Source of the DNA: Limnomonas spitsbergensis | Lineage: Eukaryota; Chlorophyta; Chlorophyceae; Chlamydomonadales | Direction: 5' to 3' | NCBI GenBank assembly: GCA_037349105.1 | Contig: JAYJMM010000014.1 | Span: 744,001-808,000, forward strand | Length of the DNA stretch: 64,000 nt | Shown here: in pieces, positions 54,592-64,000 of the stretch | Layout: each line of letters starts with the position of its first letter | How positions within the stretch are numbered: position 1 is the stretch's first letter | The notes under the pieces: generated by a model | What the model was told of the DNA's origin: nothing | What the model saw: the letters and a program-made list of their open reading frames with translations, nothing else | The model's database searches: none | Position numbers and translations under genes: made by a program

Positions 54592-55269
54592 TCACGAGAA
54601 ATATGCGATCGCTCGCATCCCCAATACGACGGCGAGGGCAAGCAACACAGCGCGCACCAAGAGGTCGCTGTACGGGATCTGGTCCAGCTCGGCGAACCTG
54701 GCAATGACATCCTCGATGGGAAGCAAAGCCACAGTGAAGGATGACGATGCCACGAGCAACAAAAGCCGCAGCTCCTCCGAGGTCGGGGGCGCAAACGGAG
54801 AGGCAGGCAGAAGCTCCGTCACAGAGCAACGTTGCCCCTCCGAAGCGGCAGGGGCCAGCGGCGGCGGGGGCGTCCAGGCTTCTTGACCGAGCGTTGGCAG
54901 TTGTTGCATTTGCTGCTGCTGCTGAAGAGACAGCAAATGTTGCTGCATTAAGAGCTGCTGCTGCTGTTGCTGCTGCTGTTGCTGCTGCTGTTGCTGCTGC
55001 TGTTGCTGCTGCTGTTGCTGCTGCTGTTGCTGCTGTTGCGGCTGCTGTTGCTGCTGCAGCAACGTTTGCTGTTGCTGCTGATGTGGTGGAGATGAAGACA
55101 TGATTCCATTATCGGTTGCCGGCAAGGTCCCGTTCATATAGCCGAGTGCTTCGATGACTGCCTCGTCCTGCATCGCCCCGCCTCCGCCACCGGAGAATGC
55201 CTGCAGCTGCGAGATCGAGGTGGAGAGCGCCGTGCCGCCGCCTACAGGAGCTGCGCTGTTGCTGTTCAT
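54592..55269 (-). CDS. Poly-Gln protein with C-terminal membrane hairpin
   Basis: 225 residues. Residues about 67-120 are almost pure Gln from a CAG/CAA repeat. The C-terminal 65 residues hold two hydrophobic spans, LRLLLLVASSSFTVALLPI and LLVRAVLLALAVVLGMRAIA, separated by DVIARFAELDQIPYSD. This two-span C-terminus resembles small giant-virus membrane proteins, so virion inner membrane is likely; the family is not certain. The ATG overlaps the stop of the upstream gene (ATGA). A Pro-rich segment (WTPPPPLAPAAS) joins the Gln tract to the membrane part. Confidence 0.6.
   Translation of the reverse strand: MNSNSAAPVGGGTALSTSISQLQAFSGGGGGAMQDEAVIEALGYMNGTLPATDNGIMSSSPPHQQQQQTLLQQQQQPQQQQQQQQQQQQQQQQQQQQQQQQQQQQLLMQQHLLSLQQQQQMQQLPTLGQEAWTPPPPLAPAASEGQRCSVTELLPASPFAPPTSEELRLLLLVASSSFTVALLPIEDVIARFAELDQIPYSDLLVRAVLLALAVVLGMRAIAYFS
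54953..55083 (-). repeat. CAG/CAA poly-glutamine repeat
   Basis: Plus strand GCTGCTGTT-type units, coding for the Gln tract of the membrane protein; 15-bp higher-order periodicity visible. Confidence 0.9.
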
Positions 55270-55772
55270 TGCGTCGGTGTCTCTTCACTCATGTCGGAAT
55301 AAAGGTGTTCGTGATCGGACGCGGCAACGAGGTCGTGGTGGATCCAGGCCGGGTGGCGCGCCGGCCGGGGGCCAGTGGTGGCGTAGAATGACCGGAACCT
55401 GCTGTGCCCGGTCCGGTACATGTGGCGCTCGAGGTCACGGCGCATGCCGAGCCAGTCGAATGTCACCGCGGTTGACGAGCACGCGCTGCCACGCAAGTAG
55501 CTCCTCAGGTTCTCGAGCACGCAGTCTACGACGTACGCGTATTGCACGCGCCAGAGCGCCATGGGCACGAGCCAGGGCTGCGTCGGCGCACGCGGCACTA
55601 GCGCACTTTTGGACGCGACGTTGTGCCGCACCTCGACCTCTTGATTTGTGGTTTCGGCCATCATGATAACGATTGTGGGGGTGGGAGGGGATGTTGGTGG
55701 CGGTATGTCTTGAGCCCCCCTTAGGCCCCCCCCCATTCCCATCCCCATTCCCATCCCCGACCCCTCGCTCAT
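55266..55772 (-). CDS. Conserved viral protein of unknown function
   Basis: 168 residues if the ATG at 55772 is used. That ATG overlaps the DEAD-box stop (ATGA) and is followed by a Met-Gly repeat (MGMGMGMGG). A later in-frame double ATG (55664/55661) would give about 131 residues starting MAETTNQEVEV and is also plausible. The conserved-looking part is HNVASKSALVPRAPTQPWLV, LWRVQYAYVVDCVLENL, FDWLGMRRDLERHMYRTGHS. No enzyme motif or membrane span. Its stop overlaps the next ATG. Confidence 0.55.
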   Translation of the reverse strand: MSEGSGMGMGMGMGGGLRGAQDIPPPTSPPTPTIVIMMAETTNQEVEVRHNVASKSALVPRAPTQPWLVPMALWRVQYAYVVDCVLENLRSYLRGSACSSTAVTFDWLGMRRDLERHMYRTGHSRFRSFYATTGPRPARHPAWIHHDLVAASDHEHLYSDMSEETPTQ

Positions 55773-57640
55773 TTGAATAGAGACGGTTCTAAGTTCATCT
55801 TGCGCAGGACTTTGGTGTCCACCGGACACATGCCCTGAACGCCGATGGCCGCGAAGCGTGCGGCCACATTACGCACGAGCTCTTGCTTGGTCCATTGCAG
55901 CCTCCTCTTGGCATGGGTGTTGTAGAAGCCTAGCGAAGCTGTGAATGCCTTGCATGCACGATCTGCCAACGCCTCGTCCTGGCGCGTCCTGATGGAATTG
56001 AAGACGCGTTGCATCTCAGGCAGCGGCTCGACTACATCGCCAGACACTATCCCCGATGATATTTCCGATTTTCTATCCGACAGAGTGATCGGCATGCTCG
56101 TGGGTGGCGCCAGCAGCGCGTCCAGTACGCGGCGCTCGTCGTCCGCCAGGACCATCAGCGCCCATCCGCTCTTCCCGGCGCGTCCGGTGCGTCCGACTCG
56201 GTGAACGACGTTCTCTGCACTGTCCGCGATGCCGAGTTGCACCACCAGCGTGACGTCGGGAAAGTCGACCCCCCTGGCGGCCACGTCGGATGCGAACAGG
56301 ACGACCCCAGTGCCGTTGCGGAACGTGCGGTCTGCTGCGTCGCGCTTCTTCTGATCCAGCCTGGAGTGGATCTCGAGGACGTCCGGCATCCCAGCCGCGC
56401 GGAACACCGCTGACATGAGCTGCACGGTCACGGCGTTGGTGATGAACACCATGATCTTGTGTGCCGGAACGGTCCTACGATGGTGGGCGATGACGCGGTG
56501 CAGCGCCGGCACCAGCGACGCCACCGGCAGCACGATGGCCTCCTGTCGGATGCGTGTGTTGACGGCGGCGCCTGCAGCGTCGCCGCTCCGCCTGCTCCCG
56601 CCGGCTGTGTCGACGTACACCGTGCGGTCGGCACGCGTGAAAGACTTGGCCACGTCCCGCACGCCGCGAGGCACTGTCGCGGTAAAAAGGAGCGTCTGTC
56701 GATGGGCTGCCTCTGGCATCGCCGAGACGATGCGGCGTATCGCCGGCTCGAACCCCATGTCCAAAAGGCGATCCGCCTCGTCGAGCACCAGCACTCGCAC
56801 ACCGCGCAGCCGATCTACGAACCCCGGCGTCTCTTCGATGTGAGCCTGGAGCCTACCGGGCGTGGCCACGAGCACGTCGCACGCCTCACGCGAGAGGCGT
56901 TGCCGGTCGGCGGACATGCTCGTGCCTCCGATCACGATCTGCACGCCAATCCCTCGGTGGAACGTGGCGAGCTTGTCCGCCTCTCGTCGCGTCTGCTCGG
57001 CGAGCTCTCGCGACGGCGACAGAATCACCGCACGGATCGGGCGCGCCGAGGAGGGCACGCTCCTTGATGCAGCCGATCCGCCGCCCCCGCGGGCCAGGCG
57101 CTGCAACGTTGGGATCAAGAAGCCGAGCGTCTTGCCGCTTCCCGTGCTCGCACGCACGATCAGATCCTTCGAGCTCGCCAAGTCGCTGCCCTCGAGTGCC
57201 GGTGGCAGGTACATGGCCTGGGGGTCCGACATTCGATCGTATTTAAAGGTCTCGGTAAGCGCGCGCAGCGTAGCAGGGTGCAGCCCCCGGAGTGATTCGA
57301 AACGTGCTGCAGGCCCACTCCCATTAGAGGAGGAGGCTTTATTCGGTGTGGATGCGCAAGACTTCTTGCGCGCGGATGGGGCGGGGGGCTGATGATGCAT
57401 CTCTTTGCTGCTGCTGATGCTCTTTCTGGTGCCCAAGGGTCGCTTCTCGGGGACCAGGGGCTGGTGACGTGTCGCTTTGTCTCGGCTGCTGCTGCTCTTT
57501 CTTTTGATGTTGGTGGTGGTGCTAATGGGTCGCTTCGCAGTGGCGGATGTGGCGGATGTGGCGGATGTGGATGGGCCCAGGGGCTGATGGCGTACCGGGA
57601 TACTATTGGTGGCCGTACTTATCTTTTTCTTTGGCGGCAT
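55769..57640 (-). CDS. DEAD-box RNA helicase
   Basis: 623 residues. All core motifs are visible: Q-motif region (FKYDRMSDPQAMYLP), I VRASTGSGKT, Ia PSRELAEQ, Ib TPGR, II LDEAD (VLVLDEADRLLD), III TAT (LLFTATVPRG), IV KIMVFITNAVT, V DVAARGVDFPDV, VI HRVGRTGRAG. The N-terminal 115 residues are Ser/Thr/Lys-rich and disordered. The C-terminal DUF4217-like part ends MNLEPSLFK. An ATP-dependent RNA unwinding role in viral mRNA processing is likely. It is the first gene of the five-gene minus-strand block and starts MPPKKK, next to lower-GC, host-like DNA. Confidence 0.92.
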   Translation of the reverse strand: MPPKKKISTATNSIPVRHQPLGPSTSATSATSATAKRPISTTTNIKRKSSSSRDKATRHQPLVPEKRPLGTRKSISSSKEMHHQPPAPSARKKSCASTPNKASSSNGSGPAARFESLRGLHPATLRALTETFKYDRMSDPQAMYLPPALEGSDLASSKDLIVRASTGSGKTLGFLIPTLQRLARGGGGSAASRSVPSSARPIRAVILSPSRELAEQTRREADKLATFHRGIGVQIVIGGTSMSADRQRLSREACDVLVATPGRLQAHIEETPGFVDRLRGVRVLVLDEADRLLDMGFEPAIRRIVSAMPEAAHRQTLLFTATVPRGVRDVAKSFTRADRTVYVDTAGGSRRSGDAAGAAVNTRIRQEAIVLPVASLVPALHRVIAHHRRTVPAHKIMVFITNAVTVQLMSAVFRAAGMPDVLEIHSRLDQKKRDAADRTFRNGTGVVLFASDVAARGVDFPDVTLVVQLGIADSAENVVHRVGRTGRAGKSGWALMVLADDERRVLDALLAPPTSMPITLSDRKSEISSGIVSGDVVEPLPEMQRVFNSIRTRQDEALADRACKAFTASLGFYNTHAKRRLQWTKQELVRNVAARFAAIGVQGMCPVDTKVLRKMNLEPSLFK

Positions 57641-58056
57641 GTGTCCTGTGCTCCCATCCTACAATACGCGTGTGGATATTTTGCGTGGTGGTAGAGGCAA
57701 GCAGGGTCACCCCAGTCTCTTAAACGGGGAGCAGCAGCAAAAGAGAAGCAGCATTGCATGTTACACCTTGTTTCAGTCTAGAAAATACATTCGACTAGCC
57801 TAAATCCGCCAATATACTTAGAAAATTTCACAAATTCAAAAAAATACTTATTCTCCATTCATGCAACTATCTCAATCACTAAAAGAATACCGTACATTTG
57901 TTTTGTCGTTGATTATGATGGGGGAAGACAAAACAAAACTACTGTACTAGTTCGATGAGTCCGTCTCGCTCAATGATGAATCCGAATTGATAATGTTCAG
58001 CAGCACATGCATGCGGCACAAAATGAACACAGACTTCTAACAAAGAATGAACGCTA
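57641..58056. other. AT-rich spacer, likely transition from viral to host-like DNA
   Basis: No gene recognised. Base composition falls sharply (AT-rich with A runs at 57780-57920). Confidence 0.4.
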
Positions 58057-58452
58057 CTATGCATTCATTTCTGTTAGAAAACTCTGTAAGTCGTCGTTGT
58101 TAAGTCCTCCGAAATGCAGTGTATCGAAAGGTCCCGCAGACTCGTCGTCGTCGTCTTCGAAGCGCATTGGATCGCCAGGTCCCATGAATGATGCTAAGTC
58201 CACTTCTGCGAGGCCTTCGAGGGGCATAGGATCGCCAGGGCCCTTCGCGTGCTGTTGAGGAGGCGATGACATGTTACTGGCCGGTCTCGAAGCACTGGAC
58301 ATAGCATCAGTCAGCTCCTTCTGCAACCGGTAATTTTCAGCCTTCGAAGCCTTGAGCCGGGTCGCCAGGACATCGATGACATGCATTGCTCGTGCGAGCA
58401 CCGATTCAATCTTCAATACCGATTCAATCTCCAATACCGATTCAATATTCAT
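58057..58452 (-). CDS. Small coiled-coil acidic protein, hypothetical
   Basis: 131 residues starting MNIESVLEIESVLKIESVLA (three IESVL repeats), then a coiled coil (IDVLATRLKASKAENYRLQK). The C-terminal half has the duplicated motif GPGDPM followed by an acidic stretch (FEDDDDESAG) and LNNDDLQSFLTEMNA. It resembles a leucine-zipper protein without a basic region. Not recognised. The gene is in lower-GC DNA and may be host or viral accessory. Confidence 0.45.
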   Translation of the reverse strand: MNIESVLEIESVLKIESVLARAMHVIDVLATRLKASKAENYRLQKELTDAMSSASRPASNMSSPPQQHAKGPGDPMPLEGLAEVDLASFMGPGDPMRFEDDDDESAGPFDTLHFGGLNNDDLQSFLTEMNA

Positions 58453-59031
58453 GACCACCCTGTGAAGAAATACACATGGTCAGGATCCGGCATGTTCGTG
58501 TTCGGCCCAGGCAGCCGCCCATGGTTCATGCAGTTCATGCAAGAGCATCGAGCTTCTGAACATGATAATAATGAATGGGGCATCCAGACGGCGTCATACA
58601 TTTGCGAAACGATTCATCCAGCGAGTGTTCTCGAAGCAGGTGAGCTGCGAATGCAATTGACATAGCGAGCACATACATATATGGCGATCAGTTGGCAAAC
58701 TCACAATCAACGAACTCCAGACATATATGACCCCCAGAGACTTGTGTTCAGTCGACACGTGACATTTATGACAACGCTATCGCCTCGGGCCTGCCAGGAT
58801 CTCAGATTGCATTTGGGGTCCGACATTGGTGGAGGGGGGTGGGTGGAGGGGGGTGGGATGTTAAGTTCACAGTGAATAGTTTCGATGGTAGGTTTGGGCG
58901 ATGTGCGGGGCTGGTCACGCGACGTTCCATCTTCGACTTCTTCGACTCCGTTCCAGTAACGCGCACGTCCATTTTTTATCTGATCTCCGAAAGGACGGTC
59001 CCATACACATATACTTAAAGCACTGATCACC

Positions 59032-59419
59032 ATGAGTGGTCAGGTGAGTGAGCTATGCTCGAGATGTTTTGTTCTCGTATGGATTGATGCATGAACGGCC
59101 GGGCAGACGTCTATTGTATACTCTGCAGGAAACGGAGGGGACAGTTGAGTACGAGTATTGGAAGCTGCTTCGAGTTCATGTAGACCTCGTGAAGCAGCGG
59201 GAGCAGGAGAAAAAGGCGGCAGACCTGCAGGCGAAGGTGGAACGTGCGGCGAGGGATGCTGCTTTCTCCGATCTACATAAACTGAGACTGCAGGTTGAGG
59301 AGAATATTCTGGAGATGAATCAGAAGGATCATAAACGCCAAATTGACGTTCAAAGCAATCTTCGGTTTGTTTCATTTTGCTTGGATGAGGTCGAAATAGC
59401 CTTATCCAAAGAAACCTGA
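59032..59419 (+). CDS. Putative two-exon coiled-coil protein (exons 59032-59043 and 59129-59419)
   Basis: A four-codon first exon, MSGQ, ends at CAG before GTGAGT. An 85-bp intron ends CTCTGCAG, and exon 2 continues ETEGTVEYEYWKLLRVHVDL, VKQREQEKKAADLQAKVERA. The joined product is 100 residues and mostly one coiled coil. A TATA-like ATACTTAAAG lies 12-21 bp upstream of the ATG. Without splicing the ORF from 59048 also reads through this region in the same frame as exon 2, so the exon structure is a suggestion. Function unknown. Confidence 0.35.
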
Positions 59420-59644
59420 ACTGTGCGTGCGTGATCATACCGATGCATCAATCCGTCTGCACACGCCCGCACTGATCACCGTGCAACCCTTGACTGACTG
59501 TCCAGAGACATGGAGGATTCGAGCATTCGTGAGTGCTATGTTAGCTGGAGCCGGCCGTTGTAAACTATCTTTGGAAGTTGTAAACTATCTTTGGAAGTGA
59601 CTGCCGAACATAACCAACCGACGCCCTAAAACCTCTCAAAAAGT

Positions 59645-59800
59645 CGCCCAAGAAACAGTGAAGGGGATAGCCCTGCAGATAGGGCGGGCTCCATTAAGAG
59701 GTGGGTGTGTCAATGGAAGGGCTCCAGCAGAGCTGCCCGCCTGTGGCACACAAATCCACAAAGGCCACATGCAGGTCTCAGCCCGTTGCGCATGGGCTGT
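59645..59800 (-). pseudogene. LINE reverse-transcriptase scrap, second copy
   Basis: On the minus strand GCATGTGGCCTTTGTGGATT reads HVAFVDL, matching the motif A region of the LINE fragment at 9.1 kb. Flanking similarity is weak and the frame is broken. Confidence 0.4.
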
Positions 59801-60203
59801 ATGCCTCGAGAGAAAAGCAGCATGTACAGCAGGCATGCAGCGCGTGCTAAGGCGAACTGTTCAGGAGGTAGTCCATTCAGTGCTTCTGTAGTAGTATAGG
59901 TGAGAACGATCCGGGGAGCTGACCCCAGTGGAGAAGGTGGTGATGTCCGAGTTAGCGTGTCTGCTGCTGCCCCCCCTGCTTCTGCTGCGTCTGCTGCTGC
60001 TGCTGCCGCCCTAAAGGAGGATAACGCTTTCTTTTCTCTGAAATGTCGAGATGTTCAGCAGTGTTGCATTGACGGGATGACAGATTCGTCTGATGGTTAT
60101 TGTGCCATTGCAGGGGTGTCCTTTGGGTTTGTCACGACACTGTCTCAACCTCAATGGCTGCCTTTAGGATCAGGAAAGGGATGCCTTCCAGACTACGGAG
60201 GAA

Positions 60204-60206
<3 letters not shown>
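59801..60206. other. Spacer, no gene recognised
   Basis: Holds a GCTGCT-rich patch (59960-60010); the ORF through it reads low-complexity Ser/Ala. Confidence 0.3.

Positions 60207-60257
<51 letters not shown>
60207..60257 (+). repeat. (TG)n microsatellite
   Basis: About 25 dinucleotide units; a shorter TG tract follows near 61278-61302. Confidence 0.95.
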
Positions 60258-60261
<4 letters not shown>

Positions 60262-60617
60262 ATCCTCCAGAACTCGCGACAAGCAAGCAAGAGAGGAACC
60301 AATCAAAACTGTCCAGTTCATTTAGTCAAGGAAGTCATGGGCCTTGTCGCGTGCTAGGCTCTGATCACCATTTGGTCGAGACAGAGGCTGCCTTGAATCC
60401 GTTATTCTACCCGTCAGGCCTCATAATACGTCCGGCGTTTGCCGTACCGAGAAAAAATGCTGTGTGTATGCCGCATAAATCAATCTTCGGATCAATCTTA
60501 GGTAGTACTGAATGAAATGTTAAACGCTCAGGTTGGTCTGATGAATATAATGCTGTATATTCTGTCACCTAGTATATTCTGTCACCTATCATGAACCTTA
60601 GTTTCTGGATGTGCAGG

Positions 60618-61211
60618 CAGCAGCAGATGTTTTGCTTCGGAGAGAGAAGAATGCCAAGGTTAAGTTGCAAGCGTGCGTGGCAGAAGCGCGGGCAGCAAAG
60701 CGACAGGTGAAGGAAGAAGATTTCGGCAGCGACAACGCCAACGCCAACAACACCAACACCGGACGTAGCAACCAGGATCGGCAGGTGCAGCATACGCACT
60801 TATACAGCGGCAGCAGCAGCAACAACAACAACAACAACAACAATACTACTGAACGTAGCAACCAGGATCGGCAGGTGCAGCGTGTGCATACGCACTTCTG
60901 CACCCTTGTTTCAAGGAGCAACGGGTTCGTTTTCGAGAAGGGCGTCGTAAGGGGGGATGGGCAGGTGAGCGCGGAAACTAGGCATGTCACTACGTAACAT
61001 CGGCTCTATGTATTCGATTTATTTAGCCGCCTAAATGCCTTGCACGACGGGTCGTGAGCCTTCCAGTGATTATATTCTTCGTTGTTGCAGGTCGAGCTGG
61101 TCCGAGACCGCGTGATACGAGTCGCCAGCTATGCATGCATGGGATATTTGCACGAAAAAGGCTTCGTCGTTATTTCAAAAGGCTTGTTCGAAACCACGCC
61201 CAAGTTCCATG
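60618..61211 (+). CDS. Fragment of a possible multi-exon gene (exons about 60618-60962 and 61090-61211)
   Basis: The first segment follows GATGTGCAG and reads AAADVLLRREKNAKVKLQAC then VAEARAAKRQVKEEDFG, a coiled coil, then Asn-rich repeats. It contains an internal duplication of SNQDRQVQ (around 60764 and 60855). It ends CAG before GTGAGC. The second segment follows GTTGTTGCAG and reads VELVRDRVIRVASYACMGYL, HEKGFVVISKGLFETTPKFH, VVWDNIF, a compact domain-like stretch, ending before GTGAGC. Both have canonical splice-site neighbours, so a host-type gene is plausible. Family not recognised; first and last exons not found. Confidence 0.3.
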
Positions 61212-63247
61212 TGGTGTGGGACAACATCTTTTGTGAGCCTCGAGGATGATATCGAGCCACTACTATGCCATACCTAGACATGTGTGTGTGTGTGTGTGTG
61301 TGTCTGTGGGTGATGAATGATCTGCCCTTCTGCTCTGCTTCAGCACAACGTGTGCCTGACAAGGGGGGGGGGGTGTTTGTGTTTCTGGCTTCGAAGGCAG
61401 CTAATTCTTCTGACCCTGGCGCAGGCTCTGGCGCAGGCTAGGTGACTGTTTGCGATGTCTCATAGCTGCTCATGTAGCATGCAGCATGCAGCATGCAGCA
61501 TGCAGAGGTCTGTTTGACGCCGCGAAATTGGCTTGAGAATTTGCGATGTCTGCTAGCTGCTCATGCATTTGACAACATGATTGGGCAGCCTCGGGCTGTC
61601 TTGAGATGTGCAGTTGACTTGAGATTTTTGCAGCCTCGGGCTGTTTTGATATGTCTGCTAGCCGTGTGTGATTTCACCGGTTGGGCTTGGTACCGATTGC
61701 GGCATGTCCTTGGATGGACCAATAAACAGGTGGTACTGATATGCGTGTGTAATACAACTGACTCATATGTTCACTCGCGAACATGATATTTATTGACCAC
61801 AGCAGCATGAAAAAGGTGGCACCTCAACCCCTCACCGGCACGGAATGTGTGGCGGAAACAGAGCTGGATATTCCGCTCACGTCTCGTCTGACTTTCGCAG
61901 GTATGAATCTTCTAAATAGCTTGATCAATGAGAGTATGTCACAGGTCTATTAATATTTTGATGATAACCCTATACCCTGTCTGAATTGAGCAACGGCAAC
62001 CTGATGAGAAAAAGTATTGTTTGAGGGTCTGAAATGATAGACTTACCAGTGCCCCTAATGAATGAATCATAAACAGAAAAATGTACACATGCCACTTGCA
62101 ATGATTTTCTGAGTGAGTGCCCAGCATGGCAGGTAATCCTACCTGCTCATGGTAAGCTTCAACATAATTATGGATCAGCAAAGAGCCAATGACTTCAACT
62201 CATGAACCCTCAAACACAACATATGATGAATTGAACCCTATATTAAATTTTATACAAACATCCCATGGCAAGTTTGTGTTACTGTTACGATTTGCACACT
62301 AAAGAACTCGGGTCCAACATCACAAAAACAGGTCCATGTGGTGGGGGCACTGAAGCCGATAAACGGCAACCAGCCAACAGAAACATGAAAACCCCAGAGA
62401 GCCAGACAGGAAGCCAGCTGCCTGGGGACACCAAGAGGGGAAATGGCGAAAAATCACCATGATAAACGGGCTCCCATGTCAGGATGCCCCAAGTAAACCC
62501 CATGCAAGCCTCTCACGCTGATCTCGGACAGGGCCGGCATGCATGTGAGGGTGGTCAGATGTTTGACCCCGACTGAGACAGGACTGTATGTCACTTACTA
62601 GTGAACAGAAGCTTGGAACGGGAGGCTGGCTTGGGGAGTCGGGAAAGTGGCAGCCTCTTCTTGTTACAACTTCTGGCAGCGGTCCAACAGTCCAATTGAA
62701 ACAATTCCAAGTATAATCTAACTGGGCACAGTATAAGAAGGCCATGGCAGGCCTTTTAAACAGTCATGTCAGATCAGGATAAGAAAGGCGTAAAGCTAGC
62801 ATGGCGGCTGGAAGCTACTAGATAGAGTGAAGCGTAGCTACCAGCCGATTACATAATAGAGTGAAGCGAAGCTACCATTCGTAAAGTGTCAATACTATGT
62901 TCGTCAGTGAAAAGCTTCAGTCCGTGTAGAGTAATACACGGCTAGCAATAATATTAGCATTGCATGCATGCATGGCAGGCTTGGAGCTGATAACTCTGCA
63001 TGTGACAACATTCAGCTCCGTAACCATGCTGTCAGCTCTGTTACACCGACAGTGTGGTCCAAACACAGCACCTGCAGGGGCGACATGCCCATGGGGGGGA
63101 GAAGCGTGGAATGTACAGAAATTTACTCGGTCTAAGTGCAGCACTTGCAGGGAACAAGGCTTGAAAGGGAGCTGTCCAGCTGAGACAAGCCCATATAATT
63201 GGTCAGGGGCGACAGGTCCTGTGTACTTCATTTGTAACAGGCATGGG
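61212..63247. other. Host-like non-coding or repeat region
   Basis: No gene recognised. Contains a TG tract, a run of 9 G (61361-61369), a GCATGCAGCAT repeat (61478-61505), two copies of a phrase around TTGAGATTTGCAGCCTCGGGC (61580-61640), and a paired phrase AGAGTGAAGCGTAGCTACCA / AGAGTGAAGCGAAGCTACCA (62824 and 62857). Short ORFs are not convincing. Confidence 0.35.
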
Positions 63248-63390
63248 GCAACATGCATCCCATGCACATCCCATGCATCCCATGCATCCCATGCATCCCA
63301 TGCATCCCATGCATCCCATGCATCCCATGCATCCCATGCATCCCATGCATCCCATGCATCCCATGCATCCCATGCATCCCATGCACTTCA
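63248..63390 (+). repeat. (CATGCATCC)n minisatellite
   Basis: About 14 near-perfect 9-bp units. Open in all frames, which gives artefactual HAS, MHP and MGC repeat ORFs. Confidence 0.95.
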
Positions 63391-63565
63391 TCATTTCCAT
63401 TCATTGTTTTTTCAACGATATCCGTTGGTAGTTTCATGTGTCACGCTGCAGCAGAGACCTCCAGGATGCATCGAGAGCGTGGGTTGCCGAGTGCTGAAGG
63501 AATGGATTGCGGCCCTGGCGATTGATATTTCTCAGGCGTTTTCTTTCTTTCTTTGATTCTAGCAG

Positions 63566-63900
63566 ATCCTGTGTGTCTTGACCAAGCTGGAGCGCCTTGA
63601 GCTGTGTGCTGCCGTCAAAGAAGACTTCGCATGGATCAGACCTATTTTATTGGACCTGTCACCCATGACATCACTGACGGGTCTGTCGCACTTGCGCCTG
63701 GATGGAGGAGACTGCGTCGTCGGGACCTGTCCCCCCTAACAGCCCTGACGTGCCTGACGAAGCTGCGTCTGCTATACTTCAGCCAGATCCAGCCGAAGGA
63801 TTCACGTCTTTAAAGCGCAGGTGACCTGTCGCCCCTGGCCGCACTTGGGGGACTGGGGCAGCTGTGCCTGCAGAGCTGCACACGAGTCTCGGACCTGTCC
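63566..63900 (+). pseudogene. Leucine-rich-repeat fragment
   Basis: After TTTGATTCTAGCAG (3' splice-site-like) the frame reads ILCVLTKLERLELCAAVKED, then LLDLSPMTSLTGLSHLRLDG. After a frame change it continues DLSPLTALTCLTKLRLLYFS, and later DLSPLAALGGLGQLCLQSCT. The DLSPLxxLxxLxxLxL pattern is a 24-residue-type LRR. Stops and frame changes separate the repeats, so it is either a pseudogene or several exons with unseen introns. Host-like. Confidence 0.5.
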
Positions 63901-64000
63901 CACCCAGAATGAATTAATTATCGTTGTCAATGTAGCCCAGAACAAATAATATGTTGGCTGCACGGCGCCGACTTTTAAAGCACGTTGCCAAAGCAGCCAC

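Noticed and set aside
63203..63556. His-Ala-Ser, Met-His-Pro and Met-Gly-Cys repeat proteins
   Set aside because: Artefacts of the stop-free CATGCATCC minisatellite.
1..64000. tRNA or rRNA genes
   Set aside because: No cloverleaf or rRNA-like stretch was noticed on either strand by eye; a tRNA scan would settle it.
1..64000. Terminal repeats at the window ends (start GTGGCT, end AGCCAC)
   Set aside because: Only six complementary bases; no longer similarity, so no evidence for genome termini.

Overview
The window looks like a stretch of a GC-rich giant virus genome (Nucleocytoviricota), probably an endogenised copy or a virus contig with host-like sequence at its edges and in one internal island. 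The evidence is a complete set of hallmark genes: major capsid protein, D5-type primase-helicase (interrupted by an intein), DNA topoisomerase II, a TATA-binding-protein-like factor, a TFIIB-like factor, an RPB10 RNA polymerase subunit, a VETF-large-like protein, an FtsJ-like cap methyltransferase, DEAD-box and SNF2/RING helicases, and several proteins of unknown function that resemble conserved giant-virus families. A virally encoded RNA polymerase subunit together with this MCP type and topoisomerase II fits Imitervirales-like algal viruses better than prasinoviruses, but no phylogeny could be run. The flanks carry LINE fragments, microsatellites, intron-containing genes and leucine-rich-repeat fragments, and suggest a eukaryotic, possibly green-algal, host. 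That assignment is an inference.

Layout. 1-0.5 kb: 3' part of a broken protein kinase gene. 0.8-7.9 kb: VETF-large-like protein and a protein kinase. 7.9-13.4 kb: a non-core island with a terminal-inverted-repeat element, a LINE reverse-transcriptase scrap, minisatellites and an F-box/ankyrin gene. 13.4-33 kb: viral block with a membrane protein, a glycosyltransferase-like protein, a 2811-residue fibre-like protein built of two repeat arrays and ending in a self-cleaving S74 chaperone, SNF2/RING helicase, TBP-like protein, an NTPase, a methyltransferase-like protein, RPB10 and a histone-fold-like protein. 33-47.6 kb: transposase remnant, D5 primase-helicase with intein, SSB-like protein, a spliced gene, MCP, TnpB/Fanzor-like remnant, cold-shock protein, TIR element, AAA ATPase and a second dead kinase. 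47.6-57.6 kb: topoisomerase II and a tight minus-strand block (DEAD-box helicase, two small proteins, FtsJ methyltransferase, TFIIB-like) in which three junctions are ATGA stop/start overlaps. 57.7-64 kb: lower-GC, host-like DNA.

How the genes fit together: TBP-like, TFIIB-like, RPB10, VETF-like and the cap methyltransferase make up parts of a virus-encoded transcription system. D5, topoisomerase II and the SSB-like protein serve replication. MCP, the fibre, the glycosyltransferase and the small membrane proteins are virion-related. A TATA-like motif around TTAAAGGC / TATAAGGC sits roughly 20-110 bp upstream of at least eight genes and is the best candidate promoter. The most unusual observations are the canonical 78-bp spliceosomal intron in a viral gene, the 386-residue intein with an eroded endonuclease motif, the ATGA overlaps, the two-array fibre, and small dispersed repeats and TIR elements scattered between viral genes.
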